Shown here: positions 9,151-17,913 of the stretch, piece by piece
How positions within the stretch are numbered: the stretch's first letter is position 1
Layout of the letters: every line of letters starts with the position of its first letter
Assembly (NCBI GenBank): GCA_027486795.1
Contig: JAIXOI010000011.1
Span: forward strand, 1 to 64,000
DNA length: 64,000 nt
Source of the DNA: Sphingobacteriales bacterium
GTDB taxonomy: Bacteria; Bacteroidota; Bacteroidia; Chitinophagales; CAIOSU01
Direction of reading: 5' to 3'
The notes under the pieces: model-generated
What the model was told of the DNA's origin: nothing
The model's database searches: none
Seen by the model: only the letters and a program-made list of their open reading frames with translations
Translations under genes and position numbers: made by a program

Positions 9151-9852
9151 ATGACTAAACAACCCCTTTTAGTGTGCATTCTGGTGTTTTGCTTCGCCAT
9201 TGCTGGGTTTGCGCAAGCCAGTAGGTTTACTATGTCGTTTGTACCTTGTTTCAACGCCCAGCCATTGCAACTGGGGCAGGCTTACTTGCTAGCAAATATT
9301 AACGACAGCCTTACGGTAGAAGGGTTCCGATTTTATGTTTCGGGAATAAAGCTGTTGAACAGCAACAAAGTAGTGTATGAAATTCCCGATGGTTATTACT
9401 TAATAGACGCAGCTCACCCCCAAAGCCAAACCTTGCAGCTTAATTTACCCAAACCTTTCATTTTCGACCAAATACAGTTCCACATCGGTATTGATAGCAT
9501 AACCAATGTTTCGGGTGCCATGGGCGGTGCACTCGACCCCATGAACGGCATGTATTGGGCATGGCAGAGCGGTTTTATCAACTTTAAGCTAGAAGGCACG
9601 AGCCCAGTATGCAACTCCCGAAATCATAAGTTCCAGTACCACATCGGGGGCTACATGCCACCTTTCAATGCTTTACAAACCGTTACTTTTTCTTGCACCA
9701 ATGACCAAGACCTAACCGTGTATATTGCGCTTGATAAAATACTGGGTAGCTTAGATTTAAGGTTGGAGCCCGAAATCATGTCGCCCAACGCTAAGGCAAT
9801 ATCCTTGTCAACCATCATCCATCAAAACTTTACCACCAATATACAGCCATGA
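9151..9852 (+). CDS. MbnP-like periplasmic protein, partner of the di-heme enzyme
   Basis: 233 residues with a signal peptide (about 1-21, GFAQ). The pattern LTVEGFRFYVSGIKLL, then DGYYLID, HIGIDSITNVSGAMGGALDP and the Trp-rich MYWAWQSGFINFKLEG, and a late GGYMPPF, matches the MbnP family. In methanotrophs MbnP is a copper-binding protein with a Trp converted to kynurenine by MbnH. The ATG overlaps nothing upstream; a TTG at 9130 is possible but would add residues before the signal peptide. The stop overlaps the next start by four bases (ATGA), so the two are translationally coupled. The copper role here is inferred from family and context, and no methanobactin genes are visible. Confidence 0.85.
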   Translation: MTKQPLLVCILVFCFAIAGFAQASRFTMSFVPCFNAQPLQLGQAYLLANINDSLTVEGFRFYVSGIKLLNSNKVVYEIPDGYYLIDAAHPQSQTLQLNLPKPFIFDQIQFHIGIDSITNVSGAMGGALDPMNGMYWAWQSGFINFKLEGTSPVCNSRNHKFQYHIGGYMPPFNALQTVTFSCTNDQDLTVYIALDKILGSLDLRLEPEIMSPNAKAISLSTIIHQNFTTNIQP

Positions 9853-10874
9853 AGAAGCTTTGGCTCATTTTAATTGGATTGGGATTACTGTCGTTTACAG
9901 TATCCAAAGGGTTTAGGCTGGCGTATCCTTCTTATTTTCCGAAGCCCCTTTACGACTTTAAGAAAAACCCATTAACCCAACAAAAAATTGACCTGGGCAG
10001 GGTGCTTTTTTACGACCCTATTCTCTCTAAAGACAACTCCATATCGTGTGCCTCTTGCCACTCGCCATACAATGCCTTTGCGCACGTTGACCATGATTTG
10101 AGCCACGGCATTGCCGACCAAATAGGCACCCGAAACGCCCCCGCGTTGATAAACTTGGCTTGGCAATCGGAATTTATGTGGGATGGCGCCATAAACCACT
10201 TAGATATGCAAGCCCTCGCACCCATAAGCCATCCCAAAGAAATGGACGAAGATATTGCCAATGTGGTAAGTAAACTGCGCCAAATACCTATGTACCGTGA
10301 GTTGTTTTTTGATGCGTTTGCCGATAGCACTATTACTGGAGCCCAAACATTGAAGGCCCTATCGCAGTTTCAGTTGACTTTTATATCAGCCAACGCCAAG
10401 TACGATAGTGTAATGCGCAAGGAATCGGTTTTTAGCAGCCAAGAGCTGAATGGATACCGCCTTTTTAAACAACACTGCAACAGCTGCCATGCTGAGCCTT
10501 TATTCAGTACTTACGAGTTTGCCGATAACGGTTTAAAAATAGACAGCACCCTTAACGACCTTGGCCGGGTGGTTATTAGCCACAACCCGGTAGACTCGTT
10601 CAAATTCAAAGTGCCTACCTTACGCAATGTGGCCTACTCGTTCCCTTACATGCACGATGGGCGGTTTTCAAAGCTATCGCAAGTGGTTACTCACTACACC
10701 AACCTTACCTTCTGCAACCAAAAGGATAAAAGGTTGCAAAAACCAATCGTACTTACTGAAAACGAAAAGGTAGATTTGGTAGCGTTCTTGTTGACTTTGA
10801 GCGATAAGTCCTTCGTATTCAACCCCAGTTATAGCTACCCTAAAGAAATTTTAGCCCGTTGGCGAAGGGATTAA
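9849..10874 (+). CDS. MbnH-like di-heme cytochrome c peroxidase/MauG family enzyme
   Basis: 341 residues. An N-terminal hydrophobic export signal (1-18) is followed by two c-type heme sites, CASCH at 67-71 and CNSCH at 210-214, with the family pattern LGRVLFYDP (49-57), GTRNAPAL and VPTLRNVAYSFPYMHDGRF (about 254-272). The di-heme peroxidase/MauG superfamily either reduces H2O2 or, in MauG and MbnH, oxidises a partner protein through bis-Fe(IV). Because the gene is fused by a four-base overlap to an MbnP-like gene, MbnH-type modification of that partner is the best guess. It is periplasmic. A simple peroxidase is the alternative. Confidence 0.9.
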   Translation: MKKLWLILIGLGLLSFTVSKGFRLAYPSYFPKPLYDFKKNPLTQQKIDLGRVLFYDPILSKDNSISCASCHSPYNAFAHVDHDLSHGIADQIGTRNAPALINLAWQSEFMWDGAINHLDMQALAPISHPKEMDEDIANVVSKLRQIPMYRELFFDAFADSTITGAQTLKALSQFQLTFISANAKYDSVMRKESVFSSQELNGYRLFKQHCNSCHAEPLFSTYEFADNGLKIDSTLNDLGRVVISHNPVDSFKFKVPTLRNVAYSFPYMHDGRFSKLSQVVTHYTNLTFCNQKDKRLQKPIVLTENEKVDLVAFLLTLSDKSFVFNPSYSYPKEILARWRRD

Positions 10875-10915
10875 ACAATGATGGCGTCAAACAACTAACA
10901 AACACTACTAACCCT

Positions 10916-12280
10916 ATGAAAAAAATACTCTTTTCGCTACTTGCCTGCTGCTATTTGGCCGTTTCGGTTGCTCAAACAAACCCTGCCATTATCGCTTGGT
11001 TGCAAAACAACTCCCTACTAGGCAGCTATTATGTGCAAGGTAACTCTACGGCCATAAGTAACAATACGCTAGCCAACGTGCAAACGGTGCAGTACTCCAC
11101 AGACTGGGTGTATGTAACCACTCAAGGAATCCCTAGTTACCCAACGGGGCCGTTTTTGGACAACAACCCTTCACAAGCTACCGGGCAGAACGCCATTTTC
11201 AAGATTTCATTAAACCCCACAGAGAATACAGGAACAGCCACTAACACCAATGGCGGCAATATTGGTATATTCATTAATGGGGTAGCCCTGTTCGATTACC
11301 GCGATGGTGTTTCTTGGAAAAACAGTACTGGCGCCTTAGCGGGCGGCCCCACTGGCGGCATGGGCGATGGCGTGTGGAACCGCGATGCTATTGTAGCGGA
11401 AAAAGCAGGCTTCGATTGCGCCAAAGGTCACCCAGCTATGGGCAACTACCACCACCACCAAAACCCATCAGCATTTAAGCTAGATCTTACCGTAATCTCT
11501 ACTGTTTGCAACCTTTACGATGCCGATGGTTTGTACACTATTGATAGTACTGAGCATTCGCCATTATTAGGTTTTTCTTACGACGGTTTCCCAATTTATG
11601 GTGCTTATGGTTACAAAAACACTGACGGCACTGGCGGTATTACTCGCATGCAATCTGGCTATTCGTTGCGCAACATTACCACCCGCACCACATACGCCAA
11701 CGGAAATACAGTAACCGCGGGCCCACCAGTAAATGGCACTTATCCTTTAGGTCTTTTTAGGGAAGACTATGAATACATTGCCAACGCAGCCCCTGAATAT
11801 TTAGACGAGCACAATGGCCGCTATTGCATAACGCCCGAATACCCGAACGGCACATATGCCTACTTCTGTACCGTTGACGAAAACTGGAACTCGGCATACC
11901 CGTATGCGGTGGGGCCTACTTTTTATGGCGTAAAAAATGCTGTAAAAGTTGCCTCTATAACCGAAGCGGTAACCACCTACATACCTACTGAAGACACTAC
12001 TGGTACCGGTATTGCAACCCAAGACTTTGATAACTTAAAAGTTACCTTGTTCCCGAACCCGGCCAACGATTTGCTAGCTATACAGTACAATGGATTGTTG
12101 AAGGAAACTATTAAAGTGCAGATGTTTGATATTTCTGGCAAGTTGATAATAGAAACCGCCATTAACCAAGGCAGCACCATTGCATATATGGATATTAGCA
12201 CGGTTTACAATGGTGTGTATTTGATGCAATTATCCAACAACGAATTTACCTCGGTACAAAAAGTAGTAATTCAAAGATAA
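10916..12280 (+). CDS. YHYH-domain protein exported by the type IX system
   Basis: 454 residues: signal peptide (1-20, VSVAQ), then a YHYH domain of about 330 residues. The domain is recognisable from GHPAMGNYHHHQNP and the following LLGFSYDGFPIYGAYGY. A C-terminal T9SS type-A sorting domain (about 375-454) starts FPNPANDLLAIQY and ends FTSVQKVVIQR. YHYH proteins are poorly characterised; the His-rich centre suggests metal binding, which is inference. It follows the MbnH-like gene by 41 bases and ends at a strong terminator, so it is probably the third gene of the same operon, a surface-exposed partner of the copper/redox pair. Confidence 0.87.
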   Translation: MKKILFSLLACCYLAVSVAQTNPAIIAWLQNNSLLGSYYVQGNSTAISNNTLANVQTVQYSTDWVYVTTQGIPSYPTGPFLDNNPSQATGQNAIFKISLNPTENTGTATNTNGGNIGIFINGVALFDYRDGVSWKNSTGALAGGPTGGMGDGVWNRDAIVAEKAGFDCAKGHPAMGNYHHHQNPSAFKLDLTVISTVCNLYDADGLYTIDSTEHSPLLGFSYDGFPIYGAYGYKNTDGTGGITRMQSGYSLRNITTRTTYANGNTVTAGPPVNGTYPLGLFREDYEYIANAAPEYLDEHNGRYCITPEYPNGTYAYFCTVDENWNSAYPYAVGPTFYGVKNAVKVASITEAVTTYIPTEDTTGTGIATQDFDNLKVTLFPNPANDLLAIQYNGLLKETIKVQMFDISGKLIIETAINQGSTIAYMDISTVYNGVYLMQLSNNEFTSVQKVVIQR

Positions 12281-12318
12281 CTCCCTTAATGTTTTGATGA
12301 TTGTTGTTTGTTGAAGCA

Positions 12319-12351
12319 AGAAGGCTGCTCGTAAGGGCAGCCTTCTCTTTT
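12319..12351 (+). terminator. Intrinsic terminator of the MbnP-MbnH-YHYH operon
   Basis: A perfect 10-bp stem (AGAAGGCTGC / GCAGCCTTCT), an eight-base loop and a CTTTT tail. It lies between convergent genes. Confidence 0.88.
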
Positions 12352-14737
12352 ATAGCTCAATTACAATGCCTATTGAAGGCAATATCAATCCATCTTCACT
12401 CGGAACCCTTTTCATTTGGTATCGGGTAGGGTCGTTAGGGTCAACCACCAAATTTCCGTTAGCATCCCTTACAGCTACCAAATCAGGGTTCAGCTTGGTG
12501 GTACTGTTCAGCACATTGCGTATATCCAAGTATAAATTCAACGACCATTTCTTGAAATACCAGCGTTTGTCTACCCTTATATCCCACTGTTGGCCCAATG
12601 AGTTGCGGCCTTCGTTAAGTTGGTTATAATCAAGCTGGGCCTCGCCTTTAACATCCCAAACGCTTATCAACGAAGAGTAGGCAACATCGTATGGGGTAAA
12701 TGGGTTGCCAGTAGCCAACCCAAAACGAGTTCCAATATCCCAGTTACGCTTAAACTTCTTACCAACTGCTATACTAAACACATGGCGCCTGTCCCAGCTA
12801 CTGTATCTATAATCACCATTTTTATCCGTAAACTCACTAATGGCAAAGGTATAAGAGGCAATACCGAAGAATCCTTTAAAGAGCTTTTGCTGCACCGATA
12901 CCTCAAAGCCATAAGCCCGTCCATCAGAATTACTATTGGCCGGTGCATCGCCCACTACTCCGTATACGGCACCCAAGTTAGCCAACGAAATGCTATCATC
13001 CAATAAAAACGGATAATTGTTGTACAACTTCAAAAAACCCTCTATGCTTACCCTAGTATTGCTTTGGGTAGTATAATCGGTACCTATTACAAACTGTGTG
13101 TTGCCAATGTAGTTCAATGTGTTTTTATTAGTCAAAGTGCCTAAGCTATCACGGTAGCTGAGGGTAGTATTGGGTGGCAATTGGAAATAACGACCCGTGT
13201 TGAAGTTGATGTTCCAGCCCGGTTTAAGAGTGTAGCTTGCCGAGAAACGAGGCGATAACTGGCGCAGCGGATTAGCCATGCGGCTGTTGTAACTGTTTAT
13301 ATCAGTTCGCAAACCTAATGACAACGACAAACGGCTATTAAAAAAACTACGACTCACTTGCCCAAACAGAGCCCCTTTGTGCTGGTTAATATTAGATCTG
13401 TAGCTGGCAATATAGTTGCCAGCATCGGTAGGTATCACGGCAGTGCTGTTTATCTCGTACTGTGCAAACTCGTAGCCAGCGCCAAAGTTTAGTTTAAACC
13501 CACCCACCAACATATTTTGCTCGTAGCGGAGCTTGTTCTCGCTCTCGTTGCTCGTTAAGCGGAACAACAAAGCATCGGGGTTGTCGTTCTCATTGTCTCG
13601 GTACTTAAAGTTCTCGTTGTTTTGCTGGGTGCGGCTGGCAACCAATAGGTAGTTGCCGTTTTCAGTAAACTTTCGGTAGCGAGCGCCTACTGTATAGTTC
13701 CATTGGTTAAAATAGGGTAAAAAGCCCAAAATGTATTGTTGGTCTTCTGTTTCGTTGGCACCCAGGTTTAGTTTAAATTTATCGAAAGCACCCAAGCCCA
13801 ATACAATCAATTCGCTCTTGTTCTTGAATTTAGTTTTAATCTTAAATTGGGCATCGTTGTATAATGGCAAAAATGGTAAACCCAGTGCTTTAAACAACAA
13901 TTGCTGATAGCTGCGGCGGTAGGAGGCAATAAAGGTAGTGTTGTTTTTCTTTTTACTAAACGGCCCTTCTAAAGATAACCCCGCTTCGGTAGCACCAATG
14001 GTAAAGCGGCTGGCAACACGATCGTTGCGGCCCTCTTTAAAACCAAACTCCATAATACTGCTCAAGGTATTGCCCCGGTTGGCTGGAAAGGCACCAGAAT
14101 AAAAATCAACTTCCTTAATAAAATCGACATTAATGAAACCATTGCTACCACCCGATGCCCCTTGAGTGCTAAAATGGTTGATGCTAGGTATCTCAATACC
14201 ATCAATAAAAAAACGGTTTTCGTTGGGGCTGCCACCGCGAACAATAATATCATTGCGGAACGATACACCCGTTGAAACCCCAGGTAAGGATTGTATTACC
14301 CTACTAATATCTCTATTGCCGCCTGGGTAACGCTCAATTTCGTTAGCGCTTACCGTTTTTACAGAAAGTGGACTTTCGGCCGTTTTGGCGAAAGGGCTTT
14401 CTTTTATCACTACCTCGTCCAACGACTCTGAAGATTGGGCCAACACGATATTCAAAATGGTCTTCTTGTTAGTATAAGCCTCAATATCGAAAAGGGTTTT
14501 GGTGGTATATCCCAAAAACGATACTTGCAGGTTGTATAATCCTGGCTTCAGATCCGTTAAAGCATAGTTGCCATCAATATCGGTAGTGGTGCCAGTAGTG
14601 GTATTTTGTATAGTGATATTGGCAAATGGGATAGGCTCGTTGGTGAGTTCATCGGTTACCTTGCCAGTAATAACACTTGTTTGGGCATAAGCTCCCAATG
14701 CTGACGCAAACAATAAAAGGGTTAATAGTGTTTTCAT
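12350..14737 (-). CDS. TonB-dependent outer-membrane receptor with carboxypeptidase-regulatory-like head
   Basis: 795 residues: signal peptide 1-18 (GAYAQ), a CarboxypepD_reg-like beta-sandwich (about 20-100, ITGKVTDELTNEPIPFANI), a plug domain (about 115-225, with SRVIQSLPGVSTG and IIVRGGSPNENRFFIDG) and a 22-strand barrel ending LPSIGIVIEL. It imports a ligand across the outer membrane using TonB energy. No SusD partner lies next to it, so a SusC role is unlikely, and no substrate is implied. It is transcribed divergently from a MarR regulator across a 74-base gap containing operator-like palindromes, so repression by that regulator is likely. Confidence 0.93.
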   Translation of the reverse strand: MKTLLTLLLFASALGAYAQTSVITGKVTDELTNEPIPFANITIQNTTTGTTTDIDGNYALTDLKPGLYNLQVSFLGYTTKTLFDIEAYTNKKTILNIVLAQSSESLDEVVIKESPFAKTAESPLSVKTVSANEIERYPGGNRDISRVIQSLPGVSTGVSFRNDIIVRGGSPNENRFFIDGIEIPSINHFSTQGASGGSNGFINVDFIKEVDFYSGAFPANRGNTLSSIMEFGFKEGRNDRVASRFTIGATEAGLSLEGPFSKKKNNTTFIASYRRSYQQLLFKALGLPFLPLYNDAQFKIKTKFKNKSELIVLGLGAFDKFKLNLGANETEDQQYILGFLPYFNQWNYTVGARYRKFTENGNYLLVASRTQQNNENFKYRDNENDNPDALLFRLTSNESENKLRYEQNMLVGGFKLNFGAGYEFAQYEINSTAVIPTDAGNYIASYRSNINQHKGALFGQVSRSFFNSRLSLSLGLRTDINSYNSRMANPLRQLSPRFSASYTLKPGWNINFNTGRYFQLPPNTTLSYRDSLGTLTNKNTLNYIGNTQFVIGTDYTTQSNTRVSIEGFLKLYNNYPFLLDDSISLANLGAVYGVVGDAPANSNSDGRAYGFEVSVQQKLFKGFFGIASYTFAISEFTDKNGDYRYSSWDRRHVFSIAVGKKFKRNWDIGTRFGLATGNPFTPYDVAYSSLISVWDVKGEAQLDYNQLNEGRNSLGQQWDIRVDKRWYFKKWSLNLYLDIRNVLNSTTKLNPDLVAVRDANGNLVVDPNDPTRYQMKRVPSEDGLILPSIGIVIEL

Positions 14738-14760
14738 TTTGCGAATTTACAAGTATTAAA

Positions 14761-14802
14761 ACAGCATTGTTACAAAATTGTTTTAACCTTGTACAAAATT
14801 GT
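14761..14802. promoter_or_regulatory. Operator-like palindromes between TonB receptor and marR-type gene
   Basis: Three 10-base elements of form ACAnnnTTGT occur: ACAGCATTGT at 14761, ACAAAATTGT at 14772 and ACAAAATTGT at 14793. The last two are identical and 21 bp apart (two helix turns), inside a longer near-repeat of 16 bases. The position in the divergent promoter region fits MarR dimers controlling both genes. This is inferred from sequence alone. Confidence 0.6.
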
Positions 14803-14811
14803 TTAAAATTT

Positions 14812-15477
14812 ATGATTGAAGATATTGAAGCGCTCTTGGCAAATTACAAAAAATACCTAAACACCGGCCGAAATGACCTGAAGGGTTTCGGGTATTGGCT
14901 GGTACAAGAAGACTTAAAAGCCTCCGCTTCGCAAGCGGTTACCGATTATGAACAGGAGATAAACCGTATGCATGGGGGCAGCAACAACATTTTTCAACTC
15001 TATGGTGAGCTCTCGATGCTTTGGGGACAGCTCGACCGGTACAAACATATGCTAGTAAAAAGTGCCTTGGCCGATATGCCCGTGAACAATACCGAGGAAT
15101 TTGTGCTATTGTTGTACATCGACATTTACCAAAAGCCACGCATGAAAGATTTTGTCAGAGATTCACTGATGGAGGTTACCACGTGTTTCGAAATGATGAA
15201 GCGCATGAAGAAACGCGGATTAATTGCCGAAGAAACCGACCCTACAGATAAGCGTAGCAAGCTCATTTACCTTACCGATGCGGGCAGGAAAGCCGCTACG
15301 ATAACCAAGGTGCGCATGAGCAAGGTTAACGAAATACTCTACCATAATGCAACAGCAGAGGAGCTGCGACAAATACGCGACACCTTTAGGGCACTAGCCG
15401 GCTACCACGAGCGGGTGCACCAATACCTGCAACGTAACGCTTTTGAAGACCTCGCTAAAGACCCTAGTGGTGTATGA
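14812..15477 (+). CDS. MarR-family transcriptional regulator
   Basis: 221 residues. An N-terminal helical region is followed by a winged helix-turn-helix (about 95-165) containing the recognition region DSLMEVTTCFEMMKRMKKRGLI and the wing ETDPTDKRSKLIYLTDAGRKAA, the MarR signature. It is longer than the usual 140-160 residues because of an extra N-terminal segment of about 50 residues. MarR proteins are dimeric repressors released by small ligands. I chose the ATG at 14812, since the upstream open frame runs through the operator region and the start of the receptor gene. Its probable target is the divergent TonB receptor and itself. Confidence 0.9.
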   Translation: MIEDIEALLANYKKYLNTGRNDLKGFGYWLVQEDLKASASQAVTDYEQEINRMHGGSNNIFQLYGELSMLWGQLDRYKHMLVKSALADMPVNNTEEFVLLLYIDIYQKPRMKDFVRDSLMEVTTCFEMMKRMKKRGLIAEETDPTDKRSKLIYLTDAGRKAATITKVRMSKVNEILYHNATAEELRQIRDTFRALAGYHERVHQYLQRNAFEDLAKDPSGV

Positions 15478-15496
15478 TTGGAAACTAAACAACAAA

Positions 15497-15530
15497 CAAA
15501 AAAGGCGGCTCCCCTCCCAAAGAACCGCCT
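15497..15530 (-). terminator. Intrinsic terminator after the toroid-protein gene
   Basis: On the minus strand the stem AGGCGG/CCGCCT (15525-15530 with 15503-15508) is followed by six T. It lies between convergent genes. Confidence 0.75.
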
Positions 15531-15556
15531 CCGACACGTCCAACTCAATCCAACTT

Positions 15557-16897
15557 TTATTCTTTGCCCAATGCTACCAGAGCATCTATGTCATTGTTTA
15601 TAGACAGTACCAGTATACAAGTGGCCGTGCAAAACACGTGGCTGGTAATGCAGTGGTGGCCGTTCCAGGTGCCGTCGTTATTTTGAATATTTAGTAGTGT
15701 AGCAGATACATCGTCATACCACTTTTTCCAGCTATAGTCTTTGCCAATTACTAGGCTTTCGCCTGTTTGCAAAAAGCTCACAAACTCCTCGCCACCATTA
15801 TTGCCAAAGCCGCTCATTACACCTTTGTCTTGGGCTTGCAGTTTAGCGCTGTTATATATCTGGTTGGCAGTGTTGTACTTCAAGGCTTCCTCTTCAGTCA
15901 TGCCCGCTTTTTTCAAATTATCTACCGTCACTGGTGCGCTATCGGCTAATACTCCTTTCTTTTTGGCATCTGCTATTACCTCATCCGCTTTGCGACTTTC
16001 CTTGGCACTGCTTCGCGTGCTATTGCTTACACTATACAACACCACACCAGCGCCATCTTCGGCATCAACGGTACCAGTGTTTACATTATAGTTGTCTTTT
16101 TGATATTGGCGCGATTTTTCCAAAGCCACACTATCCACAACCATACCTTTGCTTTGGGCAGTTTCCAACACCGTGCCCGCCAAGCCCGATTGCAACACGC
16201 CCGCCCAACCAGCATTAGTAATACTGCCGTTACTGCCCTGTGCCCTTTGGATTTTCTGTATGCAAACGTTCAAGTTCTTTTCTACACGCTTTTTTAGGTT
16301 GACATCGTGGCCAACATAATCCAGCAAATTGGTAAGGAACTGCGCCGAAAGAATCACATCTATATTGCCCCCAAGCTTGCTCTGTATTTGGGTGGAGGTA
16401 AGGTCAGTAATGTTCAGTTGCTCATCGGGCGTGTTCTCAATGCATTTTAAGATGTATTGAGTGGCCTTGTTGAGCTGGGTGGTATACATTCCGTTGGTCA
16501 GGGTAGTGCCACTTCGCATAATAGCCATGCTTACCATAGCAGTAGTGGCTGGGTCGGGCACCACGGCATGTGGGTCGATGATATCTTGTGCCGAATGGCT
16601 GCCTGCACCCCAGCCACCATCGGGGTGTTGGGCAGTAGCAAGCCATTTAAGCCCCTTATTAACCGCCTTCAACGCATTTTCGGGCGTGGGGTGGCGGAAG
16701 CCAGGGTCCAATTCGCGCTTCGGCGGGTCTTCGTTAAAAACGGTTTTAAACACGCAGCCCTTTACAGGTTCGAGCATTACGGTTTCATTGGGGGCTTTAA
16801 CAATTGTTTTGGGCCCAGAGAACGCTACTATGGCAACGGTGCCTCCCATAAGAAACATGGCCACTAAAGTGAGGGTAAATAATTTTCTGTTTTTCAT
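15557..16897 (-). CDS. Exported alpha/alpha-toroid (prenyltransferase/squalene-oxidase repeat-like) protein
   Basis: 446 residues. The N-terminus MKNRKLFTLTLVAMFLMGG is a signal peptide or membrane anchor. Two QW-like repeats are visible: GLKWLATAQHPDGGWGAG near residues 85-102 and LLNIQNNDGTWNGHHC near the C-terminus. Such repeats build alpha/alpha toroids as in squalene-hopene cyclases, prenyltransferase beta subunits and related binding proteins. No DxDD cyclase motif is seen, so enzymatic cyclisation is unlikely; a binding or structural role is more probable. I start at the ATG at 16897, because upstream codons lack a signal peptide. It is divergent from an L,D-transpeptidase. Confidence 0.72.
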   Translation of the reverse strand: MKNRKLFTLTLVAMFLMGGTVAIVAFSGPKTIVKAPNETVMLEPVKGCVFKTVFNEDPPKRELDPGFRHPTPENALKAVNKGLKWLATAQHPDGGWGAGSHSAQDIIDPHAVVPDPATTAMVSMAIMRSGTTLTNGMYTTQLNKATQYILKCIENTPDEQLNITDLTSTQIQSKLGGNIDVILSAQFLTNLLDYVGHDVNLKKRVEKNLNVCIQKIQRAQGSNGSITNAGWAGVLQSGLAGTVLETAQSKGMVVDSVALEKSRQYQKDNYNVNTGTVDAEDGAGVVLYSVSNSTRSSAKESRKADEVIADAKKKGVLADSAPVTVDNLKKAGMTEEEALKYNTANQIYNSAKLQAQDKGVMSGFGNNGGEEFVSFLQTGESLVIGKDYSWKKWYDDVSATLLNIQNNDGTWNGHHCITSHVFCTATCILVLSINNDIDALVALGKE

Positions 16898-16995
16898 AAT
16901 GGTATATTTACGGTGTGAATTGTTAGATAGTGATGCGGCGATAAATTGAATTCCATAAACCTGAACTATAAAAAAATTTGCTGCTGATTGCGGCA

Positions 16996-17003
16996 TAATT
17001 TTG
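16996..17003 (+). promoter_or_regulatory. -7-like box upstream of the L,D-transpeptidase gene
   Basis: TAATTTTG fits TAnnTTTG, 43 bases before the ATG at 17047. A TTTG lies at 16977-16980, but the 15-base spacer is shorter than the usual 19-21. Confidence 0.4.
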
Positions 17004-17046
17004 GATGGGGTCTGAAACATGATTAGAAACCCAAAACACTACAATT

Positions 17047-17685
17047 ATGAAAAGAACAATACTATACCTACTGCCTTCCTTGGTTTTGTTAATGGGGTTA
17101 TTGTCGTGGGCGGCAGGGCAAACAAAAGATATACTGCAACAGCCACTTACCCAGCAATACCTTACCCGACTAAAAAAGGACTTTAACTACCAACCTGAGC
17201 AGTTGTTGGTGCTTATCAGTGCGGCCAAGCAGGAGCTATACTTAGTACAAAACGGTAAGGTAACAGCCACGTACAAAGTATCGACGAGCAAAAAGGGTAT
17301 CGGTAGCAAAGCGGGCAGCGACAAAACTCCGCCAGGAACACATCGCATAAAAGAAAAGTTTGGCGAAGGGGCGAAGGTTGGAGCGATTTTCAAAGGCCGC
17401 GCTTACATTGGCCGCGAGGCAGAAATTATTACCGAACCCATTAGCGTAAACAGCGACGATGTGACCACTCGCATATTATGGCTTGAAGGGTTGGAGCCGG
17501 GCATCAACAAAGGCGAAGGAATTGATAGTTATAAACGCTACATATACATACACGGTACGCCCGAAGAGGGCCTTATCGGTCAACCCGCCTCGCACGGCTG
17601 TATCCGAATGCTTAATAAAGAGGTGATAGAAGTGTTTAACAAAGTACCGATTGGTACGTTGGTGGTGGTGTTGAATGATTTGTGA
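17047..17685 (+). CDS. L,D-transpeptidase (YkuD domain), small
   Basis: 212 residues: signal peptide 1-24, then a YkuD domain from about residue 50 (LLVLISAAKQELYLVQNGKV) with the catalytic motif HG (169-170) and SHGCIRM (182-188, nucleophile Cys185). YkuD enzymes make 3-3 cross-links in peptidoglycan or attach proteins to it, with a cysteine acyl-enzyme. It is exported to the periplasm. It is divergent from the toroid protein. A second, longer L,D-transpeptidase is at 42995. Confidence 0.92.
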   Translation: MKRTILYLLPSLVLLMGLLSWAAGQTKDILQQPLTQQYLTRLKKDFNYQPEQLLVLISAAKQELYLVQNGKVTATYKVSTSKKGIGSKAGSDKTPPGTHRIKEKFGEGAKVGAIFKGRAYIGREAEIITEPISVNSDDVTTRILWLEGLEPGINKGEGIDSYKRYIYIHGTPEEGLIGQPASHGCIRMLNKEVIEVFNKVPIGTLVVVLNDL

Positions 17686-17686
17686 T

Positions 17687-17716
17687 GTACAATGTACGAT
17701 GTACAAAGTACGATGG
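17687..17716. repeat. Short-period degenerate tract (GTACAATGTACGATGTAC words)
   Basis: Immediately after the stop codon the words GTACAAT, GTACGAT, GTACAAA and GTACGAT follow at 8-9 base steps. It belongs to the window-wide family of short-period intergenic tracts. Confidence 0.6.
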
Positions 17717-17749
17717 ATAAAGGGTTTCTGGTTGCCGAAATATAGCAAA

Positions 17750-17903
17750 GTCCTGTAAGGACTATAGGTTGGTAGCAAACCGTTTTTGCCGATTTACATA
17801 GTCCTGTATGGACGTTACTACATTATGCGGGTATCATCCCTAAAGGGATTTGTGGGTTATGGGTTCGTTTTTGGCTACCACCAACATATCATCCCCAGGG
17901 GAT
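17750..17903. repeat. REP-like cluster of four short palindromes
   Basis: Four imperfect palindromes occur in 155 bases: GTCCTGTAAGGAC (17750-17762), GTCCTGTATGGAC (17801-17813), ATCCCTAAAGGGAT (17836-17849) and ATCCCCAGGGGAT (17891-17903). Between them the words GGTAGCAAAC and GGCTACCACC are roughly inverted. This layout is that of REP/RAYT-type mobile palindromes known from Bacteroidota and other phyla. No transposase gene is in the window, so the element would be mobilised in trans, if at all. Confidence 0.65.
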
Positions 17904-17913
17904 TCTTGCAGGC

